Below, piece by piece: positions 24,959 through 33,289 of a DNA stretch of 34,497 bases (position 1 is the first letter of the stretch; each line of letters begins with the position of its first letter). The position numbers and the translations under genes were made by a program. The DNA lies in the NCBI GenBank assembly GCA_937958475.1, contig CALFXR010000173.1, positions 1-34,497 on the forward strand, written 5' to 3'. The notes below the pieces were generated by a model. That model searched no databases, was not told the DNA's origin, and saw only the letters and a program-made list of their open reading frames with translations. This DNA is from an uncultured Mesorhizobium sp. (GTDB lineage Bacteria > Pseudomonadota > Alphaproteobacteria > Rhizobiales > Rhizobiaceae).

Positions 24959-26385
24959 CCGAAGAAGATCAGCCCGCAGATGAGGAAGGTCGGGATCAGC
25001 ACCGCGCCCGACCACAGCATGTAGCCGAAGAAGCTCGGCATGCGCACGCCCTGGTGGCGGGCGATGGCGTAGACCATGAAGTTCGGCGCGTTGCCGATAT
25101 AGGTGTTGGCTCCCATGAACACGGCGCCCGCCGAGATCGCCACCAGCGTCGACCCGAGCGTGGTCATCAGCACCTGCGGGTCGCCGCCGGCAAGCTCGAA
25201 GAAGACGAGATAGGTCGGCGCGTTGTCGAGGAAGGACGACAGGCCGCCGGTCAGCCAGAAATAGGCCATGTCGCTCGGCGTCCCGTCGGGCTGCGTCACC
25301 AGCGAGACGAGCGGCGCCAAGGCCCCGTCCATGCCGGCGCGCAGGATGGCGATCACCGGCACGATGCAGACGAAGATGCCGGCGAAGAGCTTGGCGACCT
25401 CCAGGATCGGTCCCCAGGAGAAGCCGTTGGCCCGGCGGAACTCGCGCGGCGTGACGACCAGCGAGACCACGGCGAGGCCGAGGATGATCGCATCGCGCAC
25501 CAGGTTCTGCAGTTCCACCGCAACGCCGGCGATGGTGAAGACGACGCCCGGCTTCCACGCCGCCGACAGCAGGATCGCGCCGATGACTCCGGCGAGCAGC
25601 GGCAGGTTGGCGAGCCCGCGCAGGCGCACCCGCGTATCCGGCGTCGGGTCCTTGATCTTCGGCGCGCCGTTCTCGCGGCTGTGGAAGTAGAAGTCCATGG
25701 CGACGAACGCCGCTAGCACGATGCCGCCGACCAGCAGCGTCTCGCGGAAGAGGTGCTGCGTGGTCCAGAAGAAGTCGATGCCGCGCAGGAAGCCGACGAA
25801 CAGTGGCGGATCGCCGAGCGGGGTCAGCGAGCCGCCGATGTTGGAGACGAGGAAGATGAAGAAGATGACGACGTGGGCGTTGAAGGGCCGGTTGTCGTTG
25901 GCCCGGATGACCGGGCGGATCATGATCATCGAGGCGCCGGTGGTGCCCACCACCGAGGCGAGCAGGGCGCCGATCGCCAGAAGGCCGGCATTGACCGCCG
26001 GCGTACCGTGGATGTTGCCGGAGACCAGGATGCCGCCGGCGATGGTGAACAGCGCCAGCAGGAGAATGATGAAGGACATGTATTCCAGCAGCAGCGTGTG
26101 CAGCACGGCTTCCAGGGAGACGCTCCAGCCGTAGAAGATCGCCATGGGAACGATGACGAGGCCGGCCCAGACCGCGGCGAACTTGCCGTAGTGATGCTCC
26201 CAGAAATGCGCGTAGAGCAGCGGTCCGGTGGCGATCGACAGGAGAAGACCTGCAAAGGGGATCGCCCACAGCAGGGTCATCTCGGCGCCCGGAAGTCCGT
26301 GGGCTTCCTCCGCGAGCGCCGATCCTGCGGTCGCCGTCAACGTTGCGGCGGCCAGTCCCGCTTTCGCGAGCGTTGTCAATCGCAT
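24955..26385 (-). CDS. Sodium:proton antiporter / CitMHS-type ion transporter
   Basis: This 476-aa protein has a cleavable-looking N-terminal segment (MRLTTLAKAGLAAATLTATAGSALA) followed by about eleven membrane segments. Motifs typical of the NhaD/CitMHS ion-transporter superfamily are SNIGGSLTPLGDPPLFVGFL, SSFLDNAPTYLVFF and GANTYIGNAPNFMVYAIA. NhaD-like members exchange Na+ for H+, but homologues carrying organic anions exist, so the substrate is not certain. GGGAGGA five bases upstream supports the start. It follows pncA by about 60 bases on the same strand and may be co-transcribed with it. Confidence 0.85.
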   Translation of the reverse strand: MRLTTLAKAGLAAATLTATAGSALAEEAHGLPGAEMTLLWAIPFAGLLLSIATGPLLYAHFWEHHYGKFAAVWAGLVIVPMAIFYGWSVSLEAVLHTLLLEYMSFIILLLALFTIAGGILVSGNIHGTPAVNAGLLAIGALLASVVGTTGASMIMIRPVIRANDNRPFNAHVVIFFIFLVSNIGGSLTPLGDPPLFVGFLRGIDFFWTTQHLFRETLLVGGIVLAAFVAMDFYFHSRENGAPKIKDPTPDTRVRLRGLANLPLLAGVIGAILLSAAWKPGVVFTIAGVAVELQNLVRDAIILGLAVVSLVVTPREFRRANGFSWGPILEVAKLFAGIFVCIVPVIAILRAGMDGALAPLVSLVTQPDGTPSDMAYFWLTGGLSSFLDNAPTYLVFFELAGGDPQVLMTTLGSTLVAISAGAVFMGANTYIGNAPNFMVYAIARHQGVRMPSFFGYMLWSGAVLIPTFLICGLIFFG

Positions 26386-26446
26386 CGAAGTCCTCCCGAT
26401 CCGTCCGGCCGCGCGGCCCCCCGGCTTCTCCGGCGCCCCTTTCGGC

Positions 26447-27046
26447 TCACACCAGCGTCACGCCGGCGTCGCGCATGCGCCCCAGCATCGTCGCCATCGT
26501 CCCGCCGAGGTCGATGCCGCGGCAGGCGTCGAGCCTGACGGTGGTGGCGAAGCCCAGCGCGATGGCGTCGAGGGCCGAATAGGCGACGCAGTAGTCGGTG
26601 GCAAGGCCGACCAAAGTCACGTCGCCGATACCGCGCTCGCGCAGGTAGCCGGCGAGACCCGTCGGGGTCTGCCGGTCGTTCTCGAAGAAGGCCGAGTAGC
26701 TGTCGATCGCGGGTCGGAAGCCCTTGCGCAGGACGAGTTCGGCCCGCGTCCAGTCGAGGGCCGGATGGAAGGCCGCCCCGTCCGTCCCTTGCACGCAGTG
26801 GTCGGGCCACAGCGTCTGTTCCCCATAGGGCATGGTGATCGCGGAGAAGGCCTGTGCGCCGGGATGGCTGGAAGCGAAGCTCGAATGGCCCGCCGGATGC
26901 CAGTCCTGCGTCAGGATGACGTGCTCGAAGGACGGCGACAGCGCGTTGATGACCGGCACCACCGCGTCGCCGTCGCCGACGGCAAGCGCGCCGCCCGGGC
27001 AGAAATCGGTCTGCACGTCGATGATGATCAGAGCCCTGTCGGCCAT
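26447..27046 (-). CDS. pncA: Nicotinamidase (isochorismatase-like hydrolase)
   Basis: It hydrolyses nicotinamide to nicotinate and ammonia. The 199-aa protein shows the full catalytic triad: Asp10 (IIDVQTDF), Lys108 (LRKGF) and Cys153 (GLATDYCVAYSALDA). Metal-site residues occur in TQDWHPAGHSSF (Asp48, His50), with His83 in WPDHCVQGT. Two ATGs are adjacent; AAGGGGG is better spaced for the second (27046) than for 27049. It is divergent from the nicotinate-hydroxylase operon, so its product is the likely substrate of that operon and of PncB. Confidence 0.95.
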   Translation of the reverse strand: MADRALIIIDVQTDFCPGGALAVGDGDAVVPVINALSPSFEHVILTQDWHPAGHSSFASSHPGAQAFSAITMPYGEQTLWPDHCVQGTDGAAFHPALDWTRAELVLRKGFRPAIDSYSAFFENDRQTPTGLAGYLRERGIGDVTLVGLATDYCVAYSALDAIALGFATTVRLDACRGIDLGGTMATMLGRMRDAGVTLV

Positions 27047-27201
27047 CATGCCCCCTTCCGCCTCCGCGGTTCCGCTTCGTCGCAGGGGCGGAACGTCGCC
27101 GACGGCGCCGACCGCGTCAACCGCTTTCGCCCTCGCCCTTCCCCGGCGCGACAGGATGACCGCCGCGGGTTAGCGGCGGCGCAGGACCGCCAAACTCGTC
27201 T

Positions 27202-27229
27202 TTGACAAGCGATCCAGCCTTGATATCAT
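27202..27229 (+). promoter_or_regulatory. Near-consensus housekeeping promoter of the heterocycle operon
   Basis: TTGACA (27202-27207), a 16-base spacer and TATCAT (27224-27229) give 11 of 12 consensus positions. It lies 36 bases before the GTG start of the FAD subunit. Such a strong promoter usually needs a repressor; an inverted repeat overlaps its -10. Confidence 0.7.
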
Positions 27230-27244
27230 TTGCGTGCAAACGAT
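27225..27244. promoter_or_regulatory. Inverted repeat over the -10/+1 region (candidate MarR operator)
   Basis: ATCATTTGC (27225-27233) and GCAAACGAT (27236-27244) are inverted with 8 of 9 matches around a 2-base centre. Size and position fit a MarR-family operator. The operon's last gene encodes a MarR protein. Confidence 0.5.
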
Positions 27245-27265
27245 TTTTCGTTGCCGGAGAGACGC

Positions 27266-28129
27266 GTGACCCGCTACGCAAGGCCAGGAACGGTCGAAGA
27301 AGCGCTGGACCTTCTCGGCGATGGCGTGTGGCGTATCTTGGCGGGCGGCACCGATTTCTACCCCTCCCTCGGCGACCGCCCGATCCGCTGCAACGTCCTC
27401 GACATCTCGGCCCTGTCGACCCTCCGCGGCATTCGCGAGACGGACACCGGCTATGTCTTCGGGGCTGCCACGCGCTGGGCCGACATCGCCGCCTCCAGCC
27501 TGCCGCCGGCCTTCGACGCGCTGCGCCAGGCCGCGCGCGAGGTCGGATCGATCCAGATCCAGAATGCCGCGACGATCGCGGGTAACCTGTGCAACGCGTC
27601 CCCCGCCGCCGACGGCGTTCCGGCGCTGATGGTACTCGACGCGGCCGTCGAGGTCCGCTCGCGCGAGGCGACGCGGCGGCTGGGGCTCTCCGACTTCATC
27701 CTCGGCAACCGGCGCACGGCACTGCGCCCAGGCGAGATGGTTACCGCGGTGATCGTGCCGAAGCGCGCCGCGCGCGGCGGCTCCGCCTTCGTCAAGCTCG
27801 GCGCGCGGCGCTACCTGGTCATCTCGATCGCCATGGCCGCGGCGCGCATCGGCGCCGCGCCGGACGGAACGATCATCGATGCCGCCGTCGCTGTCGGCGC
27901 CTGCTCGGCAGTGGCCCAGCGGCTGGGCTTCCTCGAGGACGCCCTCGTCGGGCGCAGGATCGACGGCGACCTCGGCGAGGCCGTGCACGCCTCCGACCTC
28001 GCGGCGCTGACGCCTATCGACGATGTGCGCGGCAGCGCCGGGTACCGCCGGGAAGCGGCGCTGGAGATCGTGCGGCGCGCGGTCAGGGCCGCTGCGGCGC
28101 AGCCCGCAGGCGGGGATCTCGCCGCATGA
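27266..28129 (+). CDS. Molybdenum hydroxylase FAD-binding subunit (CoxM/NdhF-like)
   Basis: This 287-aa medium subunit of a xanthine-dehydrogenase-family enzyme carries FAD and passes electrons from the FeS clusters to the acceptor. It shows the FAD pyrophosphate loop ILAGGTDFYPSL near the N terminus and the second FAD motif TIAGNLCNASPAADGVPALMVL, followed by the CO_deh_flav_C region. The open frame extends to a TTG at 27230 that overlaps the promoter's predicted start site; the GTG at 27266 with GGAGAG five bases upstream is preferred. It overlaps the next gene by four bases. Likely substrate for the holoenzyme is nicotinate, judged from neighbours. Confidence 0.9.
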   Translation: MTRYARPGTVEEALDLLGDGVWRILAGGTDFYPSLGDRPIRCNVLDISALSTLRGIRETDTGYVFGAATRWADIAASSLPPAFDALRQAAREVGSIQIQNAATIAGNLCNASPAADGVPALMVLDAAVEVRSREATRRLGLSDFILGNRRTALRPGEMVTAVIVPKRAARGGSAFVKLGARRYLVISIAMAAARIGAAPDGTIIDAAVAVGACSAVAQRLGFLEDALVGRRIDGDLGEAVHASDLAALTPIDDVRGSAGYRREAALEIVRRAVRAAAAQPAGGDLAA

Positions 28130-30873
28130 GCATGGACGCCGCCCGCATCTCCTTCAGCGTCAACGGCGTTCCCGTCGTCGTCGAGGCGCCGCCGGCGCGC
28201 CGCCTGTCGACGGTGCTGCGCGAGGACCTAAAGCTCACGGGTACGAAGGTCGGCTGCGATGCCGGCGATTGCGGCGCCTGTACCGTGCTGGTCGACGGCG
28301 AGCCGCTGTGCGCCTGTCTCGTTCCCGCCGCGCGGATCGAGGGCACGCAAGTCCGCACCGTCGAAGGACTGGCGAACGGCGCGCTGTCGCGCTTGCAGGC
28401 CTCCTTCCTCGCCCACGGCGCGGCGCAGTGTGGCATCTGCACGCCCGGCCTGCTGATGGCCGCGACGGCGCTGCTCGAACGCTCGCCGACGCCGACCGAG
28501 GACGAGGTGTCCGACGCGCTGGGCGGCGTGCTCTGCCGCTGCACCGGCTACCGCAAGATCGTCCGCGCCGTCATGGAAGCCGGCAGGCAGCCGCGCGCCC
28601 TCGATCTCAGGCTCCCCGAAGCCGGCAAGGCGGTCGGCGCCGCGCCCGTCCGCCTCGACGGCAGGGCGAAGGTGACGGGCGCCGAGATATTCGGCGCCGA
28701 CGGCATCCCCGCCGACGCGCTCGCCGTGGCCGTCATCCGCTCGCCGCACCATCACGCCCGCTTCGTCCTCGGCGACCTCGCCGCCTATGCGGCCCGCCAT
28801 CGGGGGATCGTCGGCATCTACACGGCCGCCGACATCCCCGGCGTCAACTGCTTCGGCACGATCCCGGCCTTCGCCGACCAGCCGGCGCTCGCCGACGGCT
28901 TCGTCCGCTTCCGCGGCGAGGCCGTGGCGCTGGTCGCGGGTGAACGCGATGCGGTGCGCGACCTCGACCTTTCCGCCTTCCCGATCGAATGGACGCCGCT
29001 GCCGCACGTGCTCGAAGCGGATGCCGCGCGCTCGAGCGAGCCCCTGCACGAGACGCGCGCGGGCAACCTGCTCACCCAGGGCTTCGTCGAACGCGGCGAT
29101 CCGGATGCGGCGCTCGCCGCGGCCGCTGTCACGGTCAGCGGCGCCATCGAGACCTCCTATGTCGAGCACGCCTATATCGAGCCGGAGGCCGGCTATGCCG
29201 AGATCGACGGCGACACGCTGGTCATCCGCGCCTGCACCCAGGCGCCGTGGATGGACCGCGACGAAACCGCCAGGGTGCTCGGCCTTTCGCCGGCGAATGT
29301 CCGCATCGTGCCGACCGCCACCGGAGGCGGCTTCGGCGCCAAGCTCGACCTGTCCGTGCAGCCGCTGATCGGTCTCGTCGCGCTGAAGACCGGCCGGCCG
29401 GCGGCACTGGTCTACAGCCGCACCGAATCGATGACGTCGACGACGAAGCGCCATCCCGCCTCGATGCGCGCCACCATCGGCGCGGACGCCGATGGCCGCG
29501 TCGTCGGCATGGTCTTCGACGGCGAGTTCAACACCGGCGCCTATGCCAGCTGGGGCCCGACGGTGGCGACGCGGGTGCCGATCCACGCCTCGGGGCCCTA
29601 CCTCACGCCGCACTATCGCGCCGCCGGCCGCGCCATCCACACCAACGGGCCGATCTCCGGCGCCTTCCGCGGCTTCGGCGTGCCGCAGGCGACCATCATG
29701 CAGGAGACGCTCTACGACGAGCTCGCCGGCCGGCTCGGCCGCGATCGACTTGAATTCCGTCTCGCCAACGCGCTCCGTAACGGCTCGGTAACGGTCTGCG
29801 GCCAGCGCCTTGAGAGCGGTGTCGGCATCGTCGACTGCCTGGAGGTGCTGAAGCCGCGCTGGGACGAGGCGCTGGCCGCGGCCGACGCGTTCAACGCCGC
29901 GCAGGACGGCGTCCGCCGCGGCGTCGGCGTCGCCTCGTGCTGGTACGGCTGCGGCAACACCTCGCTGCCCAACCCGTCCACCATCAAGATCGGCCTTCGG
30001 TCCGACGGTACGGTGGTGCTGCACCAGGGCGCCGTCGACATCGGCCAGGGCTCCAACACCGTCATCGCCCAGATCGCGGCGGATGCGCTCGGCGTGCCGC
30101 TCGCCGCTATCAGCCTCGAAGGCGGCGACACGGCGATCACGCCCGACGCCGGCAAGACCTCGGCGTCGCGCCAGACCTTCGTCAGCGGCCGCGCTGCACA
30201 GGCTGCCGCGACAGCGCTGCGCGAGAAACTGCTTCGTTTCGCCAATGTTTCGAGCCTTGCGGTGCTTGACCTTGTGCCGGGCCGGCTGGTCATCCGCGAC
30301 GGCGACGCGGCGCGCAGCCTCGACCTGTCGGCCCTGCCGGTCGACGCCGGCGGCTATGTCTTCTCGGCCACCGAGAGCTACGATCCGCCGACCGCCCCGC
30401 TCGATGCCAAGGGACAGGGCAGCCCCTACGCGGTCTACGGCTACGGCGCCCAGGTCGTCGAGCTCGAGGTCGACCTGGCGCTCGGCACCGTGCGCCTGGT
30501 GCGCATCACCGCCGCCCATGACGTCGGCCGCGCCATCAACCCGCTGCTCGCCGAGGGCCAGATCGAGGGCGGCATCGCCCAGGGCATCGGGCTGGCGCTG
30601 ATGGAAGAGTACGTCCCGGGCCGGACCGAGAACCTGCACGACTACCTGATCCCGACCATCGGCGACGTGCCGCCGATCGACACCATCCTCGTCGAGGTTC
30701 CAGATCCGGAAGGCCCGTTCGGCGCCAAGGGCCTGGGCGAACACGTGCTGATCCCGACCGCCCCGGCGATCCTCAACGCCATCCGCCACGCGACCGGGGT
30801 GCTGGTGACGAAGGTGCCGGCGACACCGAGCCGGATCCTCGCCGCGATGCGCGCCAGGGGAATGGGCCGATGA
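28126..30873 (+). CDS. Molybdenum hydroxylase, fused [2Fe-2S] and molybdopterin subunit
   Basis: This 915-aa protein joins two subunits that are often separate. Residues 1-160 are the ferredoxin-like part, with Cys44, 49, 52 and 64 for the plant-type cluster and Cys102, 105, 137 and 139 for the second cluster. After a ~15-residue linker comes the a/b-hammerhead domain (~172-275) and then the molybdopterin-binding domain. Landmarks there are TGGGFGAKLD, SGAFRGFGVPQ, GAVDIGQGSNT and the C-terminal GAKGLGEHVL, whose Glu matches the catalytic glutamate of the family. It would insert a hydroxyl group from water into an N-heterocycle. With the 6-hydroxynicotinate-reductase-like gene next to it, nicotinate 6-hydroxylation is the best guess. 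Confidence 0.85.
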   Translation: MSMDAARISFSVNGVPVVVEAPPARRLSTVLREDLKLTGTKVGCDAGDCGACTVLVDGEPLCACLVPAARIEGTQVRTVEGLANGALSRLQASFLAHGAAQCGICTPGLLMAATALLERSPTPTEDEVSDALGGVLCRCTGYRKIVRAVMEAGRQPRALDLRLPEAGKAVGAAPVRLDGRAKVTGAEIFGADGIPADALAVAVIRSPHHHARFVLGDLAAYAARHRGIVGIYTAADIPGVNCFGTIPAFADQPALADGFVRFRGEAVALVAGERDAVRDLDLSAFPIEWTPLPHVLEADAARSSEPLHETRAGNLLTQGFVERGDPDAALAAAAVTVSGAIETSYVEHAYIEPEAGYAEIDGDTLVIRACTQAPWMDRDETARVLGLSPANVRIVPTATGGGFGAKLDLSVQPLIGLVALKTGRPAALVYSRTESMTSTTKRHPASMRATIGADADGRVVGMVFDGEFNTGAYASWGPTVATRVPIHASGPYLTPHYRAAGRAIHTNGPISGAFRGFGVPQATIMQETLYDELAGRLGRDRLEFRLANALRNGSVTVCGQRLESGVGIVDCLEVLKPRWDEALAAADAFNAAQDGVRRGVGVASCWYGCGNTSLPNPSTIKIGLRSDGTVVLHQGAVDIGQGSNTVIAQIAADALGVPLAAISLEGGDTAITPDAGKTSASRQTFVSGRAAQAAATALREKLLRFANVSSLAVLDLVPGRLVIRDGDAARSLDLSALPVDAGGYVFSATESYDPPTAPLDAKGQGSPYAVYGYGAQVVELEVDLALGTVRLVRITAAHDVGRAINPLLAEGQIEGGIAQGIGLALMEEYVPGRTENLHDYLIPTIGDVPPIDTILVEVPDPEGPFGAKGLGEHVLIPTAPAILNAIRHATGVLVTKVPATPSRILAAMRARGMGR

Positions 30874-32405
30874 GCGAACTCGCCGAACGATTCGACGCTC
30901 CCGAGCCTGGGCCGGCCAGCGCCGGCGACAAGATCCGCTGCGACGCCTGCCCGGTCATGTGCTACGTCGCCGACGGCCGCACCGGCGCCTGCGACCGCTA
31001 CGCCAACGTCGCCGGGCGCATCGTGCGCTGCGACCCGCTGGTGGTGCTCGACCATGCCGAGGAGGCCGGCGAGCCTGTCGTGCCGTTCCTCGAAGGCGGC
31101 GGCTGGGAAGGCGAGATCGTCAACACCGGGCGCCGCTTCGTCACCGCCATCGGCGCCGGCACGACCTATCCCGACTACAAGCCGGCGCCGTTCATCGTCA
31201 GCCAGGAGGTGGACGGCGTCGACCTCGTCACCGTCGTCACCGAGGGCATCTTCAGCTATTGCGGCGTCAAGGTGAAGATCGACACCGATCGCCACATCGG
31301 CCCGGAGACGGCGACCGTCCGCGCCGCCGGCGAGGCGGTCGGCCACGTCACCACCGGCGAGTACGGCTCGCAGATGCTGTCGCTCGGCGGCGTCCACCAC
31401 CTGACCGGCGGTTCCAAGGCCGAAGGCCGCGTCACCTGCGACACGCTGGTGGCGCTGTGCAACAAGCAGGCGGTCGAGCTCACCGTCGACGGCGGTGCAG
31501 CGATCGTCGTCGAGGCGGGCAAGGCGCCGGTCATCGACGGCAAGACCGAGAGCCGCATGCGCGTCGGCTGCGGCTCGGCGACCATCGGCATGTTCGCCAC
31601 GCAGTGGCGCGGGCTGGTCGACGAGGTGGTGGTCGTCGACGACCACATCACCGGCGTCGTCTCCGAGCACCAGGCCGGCAAGGTGCTCGGCTGGGCGGAT
31701 ACCGGCATCAGGATCCTCGGACGCCGCTCGACGCCCGGCCGCTACTTCAAGGTCTCCGAGCCGGGGCTCGGCTGGGGCGGCACCACCATCTCCGACCCGC
31801 TCGACATCCTCGGCCCGTGGAACCCGAAGAAGGGCGCCAGGCCGGGCCTCTCGCTGATGATGGTCTCGACCACCGGCGAGCAGTTCGCCTATTACGAGCT
31901 CGACGACGACCTGAAGCCGGCGAAGAAGCCGTTCCCCGAGCGTCTGGCGAAATCGGTCCGGCTGATCGAGGAGAACTGCGAGCCGGCGCTGTGCACCGTG
32001 CTCTTCGTCGCCGGGGCGGGAGGCTCGCTACGCGCCGGCGTCGTCGAGAACCCGGTCAACCTGACCCGCTCGGTGCAGGGCCTGAGGACCTACGTCACGG
32101 TCGGCGGCGCGCCGGTCTATGTCTGGCCGGGCGGCGGTATCACGCTGATGGTCGACGTCGCCCGCGTGCCCGACAACGCCTTCGGCTACGTGCCGACGCC
32201 GGCCGTCGTCGCGCCGATCGAGTTCACACTGCGCCGTGACGATTATGTGCGCCTCGGCGGCTATGAGAGCGAGATCCGAACGGTCGCCGACGTGCTCGCG
32301 CGCGGCGGCGAGTACGCCAACCCGCGCGTCGGCGCCGCGGCGCCGGCCGGCAATCTCTGGCCGCCGCTGGAGCAGCAGCGGCGCATGCCGGACGCGCCGC
32401 GGTGA
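30870..32405 (+). CDS. 6-hydroxynicotinate reductase-like protein
   Basis: This 511-aa protein resembles 6-hydroxynicotinate reductase, which reduces 6-hydroxynicotinate to 1,4,5,6-tetrahydro-6-oxonicotinate. The Eubacterium barkeri enzyme is reported to carry FeS clusters and a covalently bound flavin. The N terminus has a CxxCxxxCx9C arrangement (Cys24, 27, 31, 41 within CDACPVMC and GACDRY) fit for a [4Fe-4S] cluster. Further cysteines occur in FSYCGVK, VTCDTLVALC, VGCGS and ENCEPALC. No signal or membrane segment is present. It overlaps both neighbours by a few bases, so it is translated with the hydroxylase. Identity is from recalled family resemblance; the substrate could be another hydroxylated heterocycle. 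Confidence 0.72.
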   Translation: MSELAERFDAPEPGPASAGDKIRCDACPVMCYVADGRTGACDRYANVAGRIVRCDPLVVLDHAEEAGEPVVPFLEGGGWEGEIVNTGRRFVTAIGAGTTYPDYKPAPFIVSQEVDGVDLVTVVTEGIFSYCGVKVKIDTDRHIGPETATVRAAGEAVGHVTTGEYGSQMLSLGGVHHLTGGSKAEGRVTCDTLVALCNKQAVELTVDGGAAIVVEAGKAPVIDGKTESRMRVGCGSATIGMFATQWRGLVDEVVVVDDHITGVVSEHQAGKVLGWADTGIRILGRRSTPGRYFKVSEPGLGWGGTTISDPLDILGPWNPKKGARPGLSLMMVSTTGEQFAYYELDDDLKPAKKPFPERLAKSVRLIEENCEPALCTVLFVAGAGGSLRAGVVENPVNLTRSVQGLRTYVTVGGAPVYVWPGGGITLMVDVARVPDNAFGYVPTPAVVAPIEFTLRRDDYVRLGGYESEIRTVADVLARGGEYANPRVGAAAPAGNLWPPLEQQRRMPDAPR

Positions 32406-33289
32406 TGGCCCCGGCTCAGGCGCGGCTGCTCGCCGACGGCCGCCGGCTGCACCTCCACCACGGCCCCATCGACCTGATCGTCGAGGCCTTCGCCGAGCCG
32501 GACGAACGCGCCGCGGCCTACCGGCGGATCACGCAACGCTTCGCCACCGTGCTCGAGGAACTGGTCGACGAGTTGCCGGAGCTGCGCCGCCCCGCAGCCG
32601 CCGTGCCGCGGCCGTTCCGCGGCTCCACCGCGCGGCGCATGGAGCAGGCGGTCTGCCCGCTCGCTTCCGAATTCATCACGCCGATGGCCGCCGTCGCCGG
32701 CGCGGTCGCCGACGAGACGCTGACCGTGCTGGTCGAGGGCGGCGGCATCGACAAGGCCTATGTCAACGACGGCGGCGACATCGCGCTGTTCCTTTCGCCC
32801 GGCCGGTCGATCCGCGCCGCGGTGGCCGGCACCGGCAACGGATTTTCCGACCGGCTGGTGGTCGATGCCGCCGATCCGGTGCGCGGCATCGCCACCAGTG
32901 GCTGGCGCGGGCGCTCCCACTCGCTCGGCATCGCCGATGCGGTCACCGTGCTGGCGAAGAGCGCCGCCGACGCCGACGCCGCCGCGACCATGATCGCCAA
33001 CGCCGTCGACCTGCCCGGCCACCCCGCCGTGACGCGCGTGCCGGCCTCGACGCTGTCGCCCGACTCGGACCTCGGCGACCGTCTCGTCACTTACAGGGTC
33101 GGCGCCCTGGATCGCGCCGAGATTGCCGAGGCGCTTGACCGCGGCCACGCCGCGGCCGAAAGGCTGCGCGATGCCGGGCTGATCGTCGCGGCGGCGCTGT
33201 TTCTCGGCGGTGCCGTGCGGGTCTGCGGTGCGCCCCGGCTGACGCCGGCGCGCGAAGTGATTTCGAGGGAGGTTACCGTCCATGCCTGA
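32405..33289 (+). CDS. UPF0280 family, ApbE-like protein
   Basis: A 294-aa protein of the UPF0280 family, which shares fold features with ApbE flavin transferases. YVNDGGDIALFL (~119-130) corresponds to the ApbE glycine/aspartate motif. GIATSGWRGRSHSLGIADAVTVLA (~162-185) corresponds to its ATSG and late Asp-Ala motifs. ApbE moves FMN from FAD to a Ser/Thr of a target protein. Because the neighbouring reductase family has a covalent flavin, this is a candidate maturation enzyme; that is inference. The start is ATG 32405 (touching the upstream stop) or GTG 32402. It overlaps the next gene by eight bases. Confidence 0.75.
   Translation: MAPAQARLLADGRRLHLHHGPIDLIVEAFAEPDERAAAYRRITQRFATVLEELVDELPELRRPAAAVPRPFRGSTARRMEQAVCPLASEFITPMAAVAGAVADETLTVLVEGGGIDKAYVNDGGDIALFLSPGRSIRAAVAGTGNGFSDRLVVDAADPVRGIATSGWRGRSHSLGIADAVTVLAKSAADADAAATMIANAVDLPGHPAVTRVPASTLSPDSDLGDRLVTYRVGALDRAEIAEALDRGHAAAERLRDAGLIVAAALFLGGAVRVCGAPRLTPAREVISREVTVHA

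Noticed and set aside
27160..27179. CCGCCGC/GCGGCGG hairpin in the pncA-operon divergent gap
   Set aside because: Short and GC-simple; such stems are common by chance at this base composition and no T-run follows.
28228..30789. 853-codon antisense frame opposite the Mo hydroxylase
   Set aside because: Shadow of a well-supported gene with conserved cofactor motifs on the plus strand.
30972..30992. DGRTGAC in the reductase as an ApbE-type flavin acceptor motif
   Set aside because: In ApbE targets the last residue is the Thr/Ser acceptor; here it is Cys41, more likely an FeS ligand. The flavin site remains unassigned.
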